A stretch of 21,542 nucleotides of DNA from Verrucomicrobiota bacterium (GCA_003219225.1 QHPZ01000187.1:1-21542), one strand, 5' to 3'. Positions 7,064 through 14,276 are shown, counted from the first letter of the stretch. Notes: a model not told the origin generated them from the letters alone. A program made the numbers and translations.

Positions 7064-8569
7064 ATGGAAGGAAGTCTTGGTCACGTTATCTGGACGATCT
7101 GTTACTTGAGCGTACTTGCGGGTCTTTCCGCCTACGGCGTTCATCGCTATTTCATCATCTACCTCTTTCTGAAGAACCGGAAGCGTGAAGTCGTTCCGCC
7201 GGGGCGATTTGACCCGCTGCCGAAAGTCACCATTCAGTTGCCGATCTTTAATGAGGTCTATGTCGTGGAACGCCTCCTCCGCTCGGTCAGCGAACTCGAC
7301 TACCCGCAAGATCGTCTCCAGATCCAGGTACTCGACGACTCAACGGACGATACGCGTGAGCTGACCGCTGCGTGTGTGAGCGGGTTGCGCGAACGCGGCT
7401 TCGATGTGCAGCTCATCCATCGCGTCGACCGCACCGGATTCAAAGCGGGAGCTCTCGCGGTGGGCTTGGAATCGGCGGATGGCGAGTTTGTTTGCATTTT
7501 GGATGCCGATTTCGTGCCACCGTCCGATCTGCTCCGGCGCACGATCCACTTTTTCACTGATCCCAAGATCGGCATGATCCAGACGCGCTGGGGGCATCTG
7601 AACCGCGGCTATTCATTGCTCACCCGGGTGCAGGCGATGTTCTTGGATGGCCACCTGTTGCTGGAACAAACCGCGCGCAGCCGCAGTGGGCGCTTTTTCA
7701 ACTTTAACGGCACAGCCGGCCTGTGGCGGAAAGCCTGTATCGAGAACTCCGGTGGCTGGCAACATGACACGCTTTGCGAAGATCTCGATCTGAGCTATCG
7801 CGCACAGCTCGCCGGCTGGCGCTTTATCTTCCTGCCGGACGTGGTGACTCCGGCCGAGCTGCCGGTGGACATGAATGGCTTCAAATCGCAACAGCATCGC
7901 TGGACGAAAGGCTCCGTCCAGACGTGCAAGAAGCTCCTGCCCACCATCTGGCGCAGCAAGTTGCCTTTCTTCATTAAACTGGAAGCGACCGGCCATTTGA
8001 TGTCGAACTTTGCCTACCTGCTCCTCGCCTGTTTATGCGTGCTTCTGCATCCGTCGGTGGGCGGGCCGCAGGGCGGTTGGTTGCGAACACTCTTGATCGA
8101 CCTGCCGATCTTCCTGGCTGCGTCGGTGTCGGTGGCGGTATTTTACATTTGCGCGCAACGAGTGCTGCATCCCCGGACCTGGTTAAAGGAGATTCTTTTC
8201 CTGCCTTGTTTGCTCGCGCTCGGCATCGGTCTTTCACTCAACAATGCGCGCGCGGTGCTGGAGGCGCTGATTAATCACAGATCCGATTTCACGCGCACGC
8301 CCAAGTACGGCATCGAGCGTCGGTCGCAGCCGTGGCGGGCGTGCAAATATCGGCCGCTCAAATCGGCCTGGCCGGTCGTGGAGATGATTTTTGCGATCTA
8401 TTTCACATACTTCGTCTGGTTCGCGATCGTCCATAAACAATTCCTCTCGGTACCTTTCCTGCTCATGTTTCAGGGTGGCTTTCTCTATGTGTCGCTCTCC
8501 TCATTGGGCCGGTGGTGGCCGAGGTTCAGCTTCGGGGGGGCGCGCGAGACCGCCGCAGTTCCCGCGTGA
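7064..8569 (+). CDS. Membrane glycosyltransferase family 2, CesA/CslA-like polysaccharide synthase
   Basis: 501 residues. An N-terminal membrane helix (about 8-26) and four or five C-terminal helices (about 312-332, 342-366, 377-397, 436-456, 460-481) flank a processive GT2 domain. The catalytic signature is present in order: DD at 91-92 (VLDDSTDD), DAD at 147-149 (CILDADFVP), ED at 239-240 (LCEDLDLSYR) and Q(x)2RW at 276-280 (QQHRW). This is the layout of enzymes that polymerise a nucleotide sugar into beta-linked glycan at the inner membrane, such as cellulose or mannan synthases; the sugar cannot be named from sequence. No BcsB/PilZ-type partner is adjacent. ATG 7064 is preceded by GGAAGA (7054-7059). 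Confidence 0.9.
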   Translation: MEGSLGHVIWTICYLSVLAGLSAYGVHRYFIIYLFLKNRKREVVPPGRFDPLPKVTIQLPIFNEVYVVERLLRSVSELDYPQDRLQIQVLDDSTDDTRELTAACVSGLRERGFDVQLIHRVDRTGFKAGALAVGLESADGEFVCILDADFVPPSDLLRRTIHFFTDPKIGMIQTRWGHLNRGYSLLTRVQAMFLDGHLLLEQTARSRSGRFFNFNGTAGLWRKACIENSGGWQHDTLCEDLDLSYRAQLAGWRFIFLPDVVTPAELPVDMNGFKSQQHRWTKGSVQTCKKLLPTIWRSKLPFFIKLEATGHLMSNFAYLLLACLCVLLHPSVGGPQGGWLRTLLIDLPIFLAASVSVAVFYICAQRVLHPRTWLKEILFLPCLLALGIGLSLNNARAVLEALINHRSDFTRTPKYGIERRSQPWRACKYRPLKSAWPVVEMIFAIYFTYFVWFAIVHKQFLSVPFLLMFQGGFLYVSLSSLGRWWPRFSFGGARETAAVPA

Positions 8570-8594
8570 CAAAAACCAGATTTTCTGCTAAAAC
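8566..8594 (+). promoter_or_regulatory. Candidate promoter for the L,D-transpeptidase, possibly leaderless
   Basis: GTGACA at 8566-8571 is five of six bases of a sigma70 -35 box. A 17-base spacer leads to TAAAAC at 8589-8594 as -10, with TG at 8586-8587 as an extended -10. Expected initiation is near 8600-8602, right at ATG 8602. No Shine-Dalgarno sequence precedes that ATG, which agrees with a leaderless or near-leaderless message. The -35 overlaps the stop codon of the GT2 gene. Confidence 0.4.
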
Positions 8595-8601
8595 AGCGCC
8601 C

Positions 8602-9279
8602 ATGTTCCGCCCATCTGTCATAGCTGCCAGCCTGTTTCTTACGAGCGCTCTCCACGTTTTCGCGCAAGTGGACACCGCCGATCGCGTGATTGTCAGCGTC
8701 CGCGATCAGAAGCTGATGCTCGTTCAAAACGGCGTCGCCGTTGCAACTTATCGCGTCTCGACCTCAAAGTACGGCCTGGGTGATCGTTGGGGCAGCATGG
8801 CCACGCCTCTCGGCTTCTTCCAAGTCGCACAAAAAATTGGCGATTACGCGCCGCTCGGCGCAGTTTTTCATAACCGCCGCTTCACCGGCGAGATTCTTGC
8901 GCCAAACGCCGCCGGGCGCGACCCAATCGTTACTCGCATCATCTGGTTGCGTGGGCTCGAAGCGTCGAACGCGCATGCGTTTAGCCGCTGCATTTACATT
9001 CATGGCACGCCGCAGGAAAAAATCATCGGACGTCCGGCCAGTTACGGCTGCATTCGCATGAAGTCCAATGACGTCGCCGCGCTCTACAATCAGATTCCGC
9101 TCGGCGCCTTTGTTCAAATCCTCCCGAATCGCCTGCCCAAACTTGCCAAAGGAACAATCAAGCCGCTGCCCTCGAGTGAGATGGCGACAGCTTCTGCAGT
9201 TCCCCCGGCAAAATCGTCGACAGCTCCGGAGCGAAAAGCGCGCACACCGGTGATCCTCGGGTCGATTATCCGCGGCTAA
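8602..9279 (+). CDS. Exported L,D-transpeptidase (YkuD domain)
   Basis: About 225 residues from ATG 8602. A signal peptide (MFRPSVIAASLFLTSALHVFA, cleavage before QVD) is followed by the YkuD domain. Strand and substrate-strand segments start at RVIVSVRDQKLMLVQNG, with the catalytic cluster H134-G-T and S148-Y-G-C150-I-R-M near the end (YIHGTPQE... and SYGCIRMKS). The Cys nucleophile is present, so the enzyme should form or edit 3-3 cross-links in peptidoglycan or attach proteins to it. The reading frame is open upstream to 8512 within the GT2 gene, but the signal peptide fixes the start at 8602. It has a Pro/Ser/Ala-rich basic tail of unknown role. Confidence 0.92.
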   Translation: MFRPSVIAASLFLTSALHVFAQVDTADRVIVSVRDQKLMLVQNGVAVATYRVSTSKYGLGDRWGSMATPLGFFQVAQKIGDYAPLGAVFHNRRFTGEILAPNAAGRDPIVTRIIWLRGLEASNAHAFSRCIYIHGTPQEKIIGRPASYGCIRMKSNDVAALYNQIPLGAFVQILPNRLPKLAKGTIKPLPSSEMATASAVPPAKSSTAPERKARTPVILGSIIRG

Positions 9280-9309
9280 GCCGCGCACATCGTTGAGAGC
9301 CGCGCCAGC

Positions 9310-9338
9310 TTGACAAGGCGCTCCTGCGCCGCGACCAT
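9310..9338 (+). promoter_or_regulatory. Weak candidate promoter of rpsT
   Basis: A perfect TTGACA (9310-9315) is followed after 17 bases by GACCAT (9333-9338), which is only three of six for a -10. Initiation near 9345 would leave about 14 bases before ATG 9359. It is the only such site in this gap, but a chance match is possible. Confidence 0.3.
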
Positions 9339-9358
9339 CCGCTCCCGTTTCTTTACCA

Positions 9359-9607
9359 ATGGCCAACACAAGGTCTGCAGCCAAACGCGCCCGGCAGAGC
9401 ACGGCGCGCTCAGTGCACAATCGCAGCGCGCGCGCGCGACTGCGCAGCCTCCACAAACGCACTCGCGCTGCTGGGAATCCAAGCGCGCCTGAAATTCACG
9501 CGCTGATTTCGGCAATCGATAAGTCCGCCAAGCGCGGCGTCATCCACCGTAACGCCGCCAATCGACGCAAGGCGCGATTAAACAAACTGCTGGGCGCGGC
9601 GAAATGA
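9359..9607 (+). CDS. rpsT: 30S ribosomal protein S20
   Basis: 82 residues, close to the usual 80-90. The start MANTRSAAKRARQS, the Arg-rich helix RSARARLRSLHKRT and the ending IDKSAKRGVIHRNAANRRKARLN, cut here as IDKSAKRGVIHRNAA and NRRKARLNKLLG, are the S20 signatures. It binds 16S rRNA at the bottom of the 30S body. The gene is monocistronic as far as can be seen. A hairpin of repeat type follows 10 bases after the stop. Confidence 0.96.
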   Translation: MANTRSAAKRARQSTARSVHNRSARARLRSLHKRTRAAGNPSAPEIHALISAIDKSAKRGVIHRNAANRRKARLNKLLGAAK

Positions 9608-9616
9608 CATCCATAG

Positions 9617-9693
9617 GCGCTTCGCTGCGCGAAGTGCGACGGTAACGTATTTGCAATCCGCCAGCCGCGCGTCCCGCAGGAACGCGGCTACAG
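9617..9693. repeat. Degenerate two-hairpin repeat after rpsT
   Basis: The first hairpin is 9617-9625 with 9629-9637 (GCGCTTCGC, loop TGC, GCGAAGTGC; nine pairs including one G-T). The second is 9669-9675 with 9679-9685 (GCGTCCC, loop GCA, GGAACGC; one mismatch), ending in CGGCTACAG (9685-9693), the same end as the repeat at 13718-13798. The 5' outer end is not conserved, so this copy looks decayed. The first hairpin could end rpsT transcripts but has no T-run. Confidence 0.55.
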
Positions 9694-9736
9694 CAAATGG
9701 CCTTTGCATCTCGCGGCGGTCAGCTAAGTTTATGCA

Positions 9737-10324
9737 ATGATTCCCGCGCTCCTGCTCATTTTCTCGGTCGTCGCTTACCGGATTATCGCTGGTCTGTTGA
9801 TCGGCTCCGGTGTCGCGTGGCTCGTTAACTTTGCGCCGCTGGCTGCGCTCGCGCTCTGCGGCGGCGCGTATTTTCCGCCGCGATTGAAATTCACCGTCCC
9901 GCTCGGCGCACTTTTCATTTCCGATCTGATTCTGAATTACCATTACGGAGCGCCGCTGGTCGCGCCCCATACGCTTTCGCGGTATTTCGCTCTTGCGCTT
10001 GTCGGCTTGATCGGGATTGCGCTGCAAACTCGCGCTTCCTTGAAAACCTTGCTGCCGGCTTCGCTGCTTGGATCGGCGATCTTCTATGTCATCACCAATG
10101 CGTTTTCGTGGCTGGGTGACCCCGGTTACGCAAAAACTTTCGCCGGCTTGATCCAAGCTCTGACCGTCGGCCTGCCGCAATACAGCGCCACGCCCACCTG
10201 GATGTTCTTCCGCAATTCCCTCCTGAGCGATCTTTTGTTTACTCTCCTGTTTGTTGTTTGCATGAGCTTCGGCACAAAGAGGGCGCGCGCGGGTGGCGAA
10301 GCAGCTGTGCCCCGCGTCGCGTGA
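9737..10324 (+). CDS. DUF6580-family membrane protein
   Basis: 195 residues with five or six hydrophobic helices (about 3-22, 26-45, 52-68, 82-98, 106-124, 160-177). The segment NFAPLAALALCGGAYFPPR and the FISDLILNYHYG motif are typical of DUF6580, a family related in form to substrate-binding S components of ECF transporters. Its substrate is unknown. It ends only 6 bases before pdhA and probably shares its transcript, though co-transcription does not prove a shared role. ATG 9737 is chosen; no strong ribosome site is seen. The charged tail (KRARAGGEAAVPRVA) is short and cytoplasmic. Confidence 0.8.
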   Translation: MIPALLLIFSVVAYRIIAGLLIGSGVAWLVNFAPLAALALCGGAYFPPRLKFTVPLGALFISDLILNYHYGAPLVAPHTLSRYFALALVGLIGIALQTRASLKTLLPASLLGSAIFYVITNAFSWLGDPGYAKTFAGLIQALTVGLPQYSATPTWMFFRNSLLSDLLFTLLFVVCMSFGTKRARAGGEAAVPRVA

Positions 10325-10330
10325 AATTCG

Positions 10331-11368
10331 ATGCAGCGGCTCGAGCAACGCGACGAGGTCGAGATGCTCGCGCTGATGCTCTTGATTCGGCGTTTTGAGG
10401 AACGCGCGAGCCAGCAGTATCAGGCGCAGAAGATCGGTGGCTTCTGTCATCTTTACATCGGGCAGGAAGCGGTCGTCACCGGCGCAGTCGCGGCCGTGCG
10501 TGAGGACGATTACATCATCACTGCATATCGCGATCATGCGCACGCGCTCGCGCGCGGCACCAGTGCGAACGCCTGCATGGCCGAGCTCTTTGGCAAGGCG
10601 ACCGGTTGCTCGCGTGGTCTCGGCGGCTCAATGCACTTTTTCGATCGCCAAAATCACATGTACGGCGGACATGCGATCGTCGGCGCGCACGTCCCGCTCG
10701 CCGCTGGAATGGCGTTCGCCTCCAGATACCGCGGCGAAGACCGCGTGACGCTCTGCTTTTTCGGCGACGGCGCGATCAACCAGGGCTCATTTCACGAGGC
10801 GCTGAATTTAATCGCGCTCTACAACCTGCCGGTCGTGCTCATCTGCGAAAACAATCTCTTCGCCATGGGCACATCGGTGAAAAGATCGACATCTCTCAAG
10901 CAAATCGTCGATCGCGCCGAAGGCTACGACATCCCCGGTGAGATCGTCGACGGCATGAACTTTCGCGAAGTCCGCGACAAGCTCACCGAAATCGTCGGCT
11001 CGATCCGCAAAGATCCGCATCCCGCGTTTGTCGAGATCCGCACTTATCGCTATCGCGGCCATTCCATGTCCGACCCGGCAAGTTATCGAACGAAAGAGGA
11101 GCTGGAAAAATATCGACTCGACGATCCAATCACGCGTTTGCGCGCGCAGTTGACCCGCGAAGGCAAACTAACGAACGAGCAGTTCGATCAGCGCGACAAA
11201 AAAGCGAAGGAGACCGTGATCGCCTCGGTGAAATTCGCCGAGTCGAGTCCTGAGCTGCCGGTCGAAAAAGTCTACGACTACGTCTATTTCAACGGAGCTG
11301 TGGAGGCAGGGGTGTCGCCTGCAAAACGTCAGGAGAGTGCGGCCGCCGCGGCCGCCGCCACAGAATGA
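10331..11368 (+). CDS. pdhA: Pyruvate dehydrogenase E1 component, alpha subunit
   Basis: 345 residues. With the beta subunit it uses thiamine diphosphate to decarboxylate pyruvate and reductively acetylate the E2 lipoyl group. The ThDP motif is GDGAINQGSFHEAL (145-147 GDG) ending at NN (174-175) in LICENN. The loop YRGHSMSDPASYRTKEE (about 241-257) is the conserved flexible active-site loop. The normal fold ends near VYDYVYFN (about 314-321). The last 24 residues, GAVEAGVSPAK then an Ala-rich run to TE, are encoded by a structured repeat element (11297-11364) and are not part of the family. The stop overlaps the pdhB start by ATGA. It is the first PDH gene after the DUF6580 gene. Confidence 0.95.
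   Translation: MQRLEQRDEVEMLALMLLIRRFEERASQQYQAQKIGGFCHLYIGQEAVVTGAVAAVREDDYIITAYRDHAHALARGTSANACMAELFGKATGCSRGLGGSMHFFDRQNHMYGGHAIVGAHVPLAAGMAFASRYRGEDRVTLCFFGDGAINQGSFHEALNLIALYNLPVVLICENNLFAMGTSVKRSTSLKQIVDRAEGYDIPGEIVDGMNFREVRDKLTEIVGSIRKDPHPAFVEIRTYRYRGHSMSDPASYRTKEELEKYRLDDPITRLRAQLTREGKLTNEQFDQRDKKAKETVIASVKFAESSPELPVEKVYDYVYFNGAVEAGVSPAKRQESAAAAAAATE
11297..11364. repeat. Structured repeat element inside the pdhA 3' end
   Basis: The outer ends CTGTGG (11298-11303) and CCACAG (11358-11363) are perfect inverted repeats. Inside are hairpin 1, GCAGGGG-TGT-CGCCTGC with one mismatch, and hairpin 2, GCGGCCG (11339-11345)-CCG-CGGCCGC (11349-11355), perfect. It aligns with the copy in pdhC (12751-12809). 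It is read as protein in frame with pdhA. Confidence 0.75.
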
Positions 11369-12348
11369 GAGAGATCACCTATCGCCAGGCATTGAACGAG
11401 GCGCTGGCTGAAGAATTGGAGCGCGACCCGAACGTTTTCCTAATGGGCGAGGAAGTCGCCGAATACCACGGCGCATACAAAGTCAGCGCCGGGTTACTTG
11501 AACGCTTCGGTCCCAAACGCATTATCGACACGCCGATCAGCGAGAATGGTTTTGCCGGACTCGGCATTGGCGCGGCGATGGTCGGCTTGCGGCCGATCAT
11601 TGAGTTCATGACGTTTAGCTTTTCGCTCGTCGCGTTCGACCAGGTGGTCAACAACGCGCCCAACATGTTCATGATGTCGGGCGGCCAGTTCAATATCCCG
11701 ATCACGTTTCGGGGACCGAACGGACCGGCGCATCAGCTCGGCGCGACGCATTCGCACGCGACCGAAAATCTTTTCGCCAGCGTGCCCGGCTTGAAAGTCT
11801 GCACGCCGGCGACGCCGCGCGACGCCAAAGGTTTGCTCAAGGCCGCGGTGCGCGACGATAACCCGGTGCTCGTGCTCGAGGCCGAGCTTCTCTACAGCTC
11901 CAAAGGAATGGTCGAACCGCCCGATGAAGAATTGCTCATCCCGCTCGGTCAGGCCGAAGTGAAACGCGAAGGCAGCGATGTCTCGATCATCTGCTACGCG
12001 CAGACGGTGCCACTCGCCCTCGCCGTCGCCGCCCAGCTCGAGGAAGAAGATATTTCCGCGGAGATTGTCGATCTTCGCTCGATCAAACCCCTCGATGAGC
12101 AGGCGGTCTTCAATTCCATCGCCAAAACGCATCGCGCCGTGATCGTCGAGCAAGACCGCGCGTTCTGTGGCGTCGGCGCGGAAATCTGTTACCGCATCCA
12201 GAAAAACATTTTCGATGCGCTCGACGCCCCGATCCTGCGCGTTTCTCAAGAAGATGTCCCCATCCCTTACAACGAGCGCCTTGAGAAATTCGTGTTGCCT
12301 AATGCGGACAAGTTAATGGCCGGGGTAAAAAAGGTCTGCTACGCATGA
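11365..12348 (+). CDS. pdhB: Pyruvate dehydrogenase E1 component, beta subunit
   Basis: 327 residues, the usual length. The start MREITYRQALNEAL and the GEEVAEYHGAYKV segment carry the conserved Glu that activates ThDP. The pattern DTPISENGFAGLGIGAAM and RPIIEFMTFSF is typical of E1 beta and 2-oxoacid dehydrogenases. The C-terminal transketolase-like domain (DVSIICYAQTVPLALAVA, EIVDLRSIKPLD) is complete. It forms the alpha2beta2 E1 tetramer with pdhA. The ATGA overlap with pdhA implies translational coupling. A pyruvate role, rather than branched-chain acids, is inferred from the E1 alpha and E2 types together. Confidence 0.95.
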   Translation: MREITYRQALNEALAEELERDPNVFLMGEEVAEYHGAYKVSAGLLERFGPKRIIDTPISENGFAGLGIGAAMVGLRPIIEFMTFSFSLVAFDQVVNNAPNMFMMSGGQFNIPITFRGPNGPAHQLGATHSHATENLFASVPGLKVCTPATPRDAKGLLKAAVRDDNPVLVLEAELLYSSKGMVEPPDEELLIPLGQAEVKREGSDVSIICYAQTVPLALAVAAQLEEEDISAEIVDLRSIKPLDEQAVFNSIAKTHRAVIVEQDRAFCGVGAEICYRIQKNIFDALDAPILRVSQEDVPIPYNERLEKFVLPNADKLMAGVKKVCYA

Positions 12349-12353
12349 GCAGG

Positions 12354-12420
12354 GTTAAAAAAGTTACAAACGTTACAAGGTTAAAAAGGCAATCCATTGT
12401 AACGTTGTAACTCTTTTAAC
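12354..12420. repeat. Long hairpin between pdhB and pdhC
   Basis: The left arm 12354-12378 (GTTAAAAAAGTTACAAACGTTACAA, quoted here only as GTTAAAAAAG plus TTACAAACGTTACAA) and the right arm 12397-12420 pair over about 24 bases, with one bulge and one mismatch, around an 18-base loop. Units of TTGTAAC recur (also 12423-12429). It lies inside the PDH operon before pdhC, so it may change transcript stability or E2 level; it is not a factor-independent terminator by form. Confidence 0.7.
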
Positions 12421-12436
12421 GCTTGTAACTTTCCCG

Positions 12437-12757
12437 ATGCCCGAGATTCAAATGCCCAAACTCAGCGACACGATGACGGAGGGCACTCTCGTCACGTGGA
12501 AGAAAAAAAAAGGCGACAAAGTTTCGGCGGGCGAGGTGTTGGCTGAGATCGAGACCGACAAGGCAACAATGGAATGGGAATCGCCTGAGGACGGCACGTT
12601 GACTGAAATTTATGTCGAAGAAGGCGGCAAGGTGAATGTCGGCGACAAGATCGCATTCATCGGCGGAGAAGGCGAAGAGCCGCCGAAGAAAGAAGAACCG
12701 CCGAAAAAAGAGGAAAAGGCGGAAGCAAAAGACCGCCGCAGAAAAAGGAGGCTGTAG
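12437..12757 (+). CDS. pdhC: Pyruvate dehydrogenase E2, lipoyl-domain part (gene frameshifted)
   Basis: The first part of dihydrolipoamide acetyltransferase. MPEIQMPKLSDTMTEGTLVTW and EIETDKATMEWESPEDG form a lipoyl domain; the Lys of ETDKA is the lipoylation site. A charged, repetitive linker follows (PPKKEEPPKKEEKAEAK). Then the frame ends at 12757 in RRRKRRL. Adding one A to the AAAA at 12727-12730 restores the frame as KRPPQKKEAVEAGVSPA and joins the second part, giving about 425 residues in all. The E2 core receives the acetyl group from E1 and passes it to CoA. The break is probably a single-base indel in a homopolymer; a split gene is less likely. Confidence 0.88.
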   Translation: MPEIQMPKLSDTMTEGTLVTWKKKKGDKVSAGEVLAEIETDKATMEWESPEDGTLTEIYVEEGGKVNVGDKIAFIGGEGEEPPKKEEPPKKEEKAEAKDRRRKRRL

Positions 12758-12809
12758 AGGCAGGCGTGTCGCCTGCTCAAGAGCGGCCGACACGGCCGCC
12801 GCTACAGAA
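12751..12809. repeat. Structured repeat element in the pdhC linker
   Basis: The outer ends CTGTAG (12752-12757) and CTACAG (12802-12807) are perfect inverted repeats. Hairpin 1 is GCAGGCG (12760-12766)-TGT-CGCCTGC (12770-12776) and hairpin 2 is GCGGCCG (12783-12789)-ACA-CGGCCGC (12793-12799), both perfect seven-pair stems. Relative to the pdhA copy the outer ends differ at paired positions (GTAG/CTAC against GTGG/CCAC), so pairing is kept. Confidence 0.8.
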
Positions 12810-13713
12810 ACCGGAGGAAGAAGCGCGTGTGAAAGCGTCGCCGGTCGCGCGCCGCGTTGCCGCTGAGCTCGGTGTCGATCTTGCCGTCGTCAAAGGAACC
12901 GGACCCGAGGGCCGCGTCACCGAAACCGACGTGCGCGCCGCCGCAAAATCTGTAGCCGCCCCGAAAGCTTTCGGGGCTGACCGCGGAGCGGCAAAGACTG
13001 TTCCTTCAATTAAACCTGGCGAAGGCGCGCGCATTCAACTTTCTGGAATGCGCAAGGGTATCGCAGAGCGCCTCGTGCAGAGCCTCGGCCCGATTCCGCA
13101 TTTTTATCTCACGATCGAAATTGATGCCGGGCCGCTCATGAAAGCGCGCGAAGAATTGAAATCGGCGGGCGAAGGCGCCGACGCTGCCAAGATCACGGTC
13201 AACGATTTCGTTCTCAAAGCGGCCGTGCAGGCGGCGGTCAAAGTGCCGCGGGTAAACGCCTCATTCGACGGCGACGCCTTCGTTCAATACGCCGATGTCG
13301 ATCTTGGCATCGCCGTGGCAATCGAAGACGGCTTGCTCACGCCGGTAATCCGCGCCGCACAAAACAAATCGCTCCGCGAGATCAGCGAGCAAGTGAAAGA
13401 CCTCGCCCATCGCGCCCGCAACAAACGGATGAAGCCGGAAGAATTTCAGGGTGGCAGCTTCACTGTTTCAAACCTCGGCGGAATGGGCATCGACAGTTTC
13501 TCTGCCGTGATCAATCCGCCACAGGGCTTCATTCTCGCCGTCGGGAAAGTTACCAAAGTCCCGGTGATCGATGATTGCGATCAAATCGTCGTCGGCCACC
13601 GCATGTCGATCACCATGAGCTGCGACCACCGCGTGATCGACGGCGCCCTCGGCGCCGAGTACCTCAAAGAACTCCGTCACCTCCTCGAAAATCCCGCGCT
13701 GCTTTTGGTCTAA
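12766..13713 (+). CDS. pdhC: Pyruvate dehydrogenase E2, subunit-binding and catalytic part
   Basis: The second part of the E2 gene begun at 12437; in the intact gene the frame enters near 12730. The peripheral-subunit-binding domain is KASPVARRVAAELGVDLAVV then TGPEGRVTETDVRAA (about residues 25-65 of this part). The acyltransferase core runs from RIQLSGMRKGIAERL to the C-terminus. It holds FTVSNLGGMGIDSF and the catalytic CDHRVIDGALGAEYL with the active His. If this part were translated alone from the GTG at 12766 it would lack a lipoyl domain. Its first residues (SPAQERPTRPPLQK) come from the repeat element. No E3 gene follows; the next gene is on the opposite strand. Confidence 0.93.
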   Translation: MSPAQERPTRPPLQKPEEEARVKASPVARRVAAELGVDLAVVKGTGPEGRVTETDVRAAAKSVAAPKAFGADRGAAKTVPSIKPGEGARIQLSGMRKGIAERLVQSLGPIPHFYLTIEIDAGPLMKAREELKSAGEGADAAKITVNDFVLKAAVQAAVKVPRVNASFDGDAFVQYADVDLGIAVAIEDGLLTPVIRAAQNKSLREISEQVKDLAHRARNKRMKPEEFQGGSFTVSNLGGMGIDSFSAVINPPQGFILAVGKVTKVPVIDDCDQIVVGHRMSITMSCDHRVIDGALGAEYLKELRHLLENPALLLV

Positions 13714-13717
13714 CTCT

Positions 13718-13798
13718 GTAGCCGCTTCGCTGTGCGAAGCGCGCCGCGCAACGTGAATGGCTCGGAGACATTTCGTCGCTCACAGGGCGACGGCTACA
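13718..13798. repeat. Structured repeat element after pdhC
   Basis: The outer ends TGTAGCCG (13718-13725) and CGGCTACA (13791-13798) are perfect. Hairpin 1 is GCTTCGC (13725-13731)-TGT-GCGAAGC (13735-13741). Hairpin 2 is CGTCGCTC (13774-13781)-ACA-GGGCGACG (13785-13792) with one G-T pair. It has the same layout and the same TGT and ACA loops as the pdhC copy. Its right end supplies the stop codon of the DUF1232 gene on the minus strand. Confidence 0.75.
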
Positions 13799-14276
13799 AT
13801 CTTCTCGCTTCCCAGGCCATGAATTCGTCGAGCGTTTGCTTCGTTTTCGCGACGGCGATTCCCAACACGAACGCATCATCGGGAAAACCGAGCCCCGGGA
13901 CCCAATCGGGAATGAAATCGAATGGGTTCACGATGTAGATGAGTGCGGCAACGATGACGATGAGCGTGGTCGCCGGAACGCGGCGATAATCTCCGCGCGC
14001 GTAGGCGCGCACGAGACGAAGCATTGCCTGGAGATATGCCCACGTCTCCTCGAACGCTTCTTTCGGCAATGCGGTGGCTTTTTCCGCCGCTTCCTGCGCG
14101 AGCGCGTGCAGCCGCGCGGGGCTCGTGACATACGAACGTGCGCTCTTTACCGCTTGCGCGAATTCCGATTCCACTCGCGCCTGCAATGATGCATCGCGCT
14201 TCTTTCGCGGGCGCGCGGCGGCTTTGCGTTTGCGCGGCGCTTTTGTTGTCTTCGCCTTCGGCACGATTGCGATCAA
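13794..14276 (-). CDS. DUF1232 (YkvA-type) protein with one membrane segment
   Basis: 160 residues. The first 30 are very basic (KAKTTKAPRKRKAAARPRKK). A DUF1232 domain lies near 100-145, with the signature NPFDFIPDWVPGLGFPDDAFVL after a hydrophobic helix (TTLIVIVAALIYIV). The function of this small family is unknown. ATG 14276 is the likely start; no clear ribosome site is seen. The last codons (EARRL) run into the end of the repeat at 13718-13798, whose TAG is the stop, so the true ancestral C-terminus may have been longer. Confidence 0.88.
   Translation of the reverse strand: MIAIVPKAKTTKAPRKRKAAARPRKKRDASLQARVESEFAQAVKSARSYVTSPARLHALAQEAAEKATALPKEAFEETWAYLQAMLRLVRAYARGDYRRVPATTLIVIVAALIYIVNPFDFIPDWVPGLGFPDDAFVLGIAVAKTKQTLDEFMAWEARRL

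Noticed and set aside
6920..7309. Long upstream extension of the exported-protein frame
   Set aside because: It is antisense to the GT2 gene and lies before a clear signal peptide, so the longer start is not credible.
9276..9515. Minus-strand open frame opposite rpsT, with a helical-looking end (MVAAQERLVKLARL)
   Set aside because: It overlaps rpsT fully in antisense; only the last 20 residues look protein-like, which can be chance.
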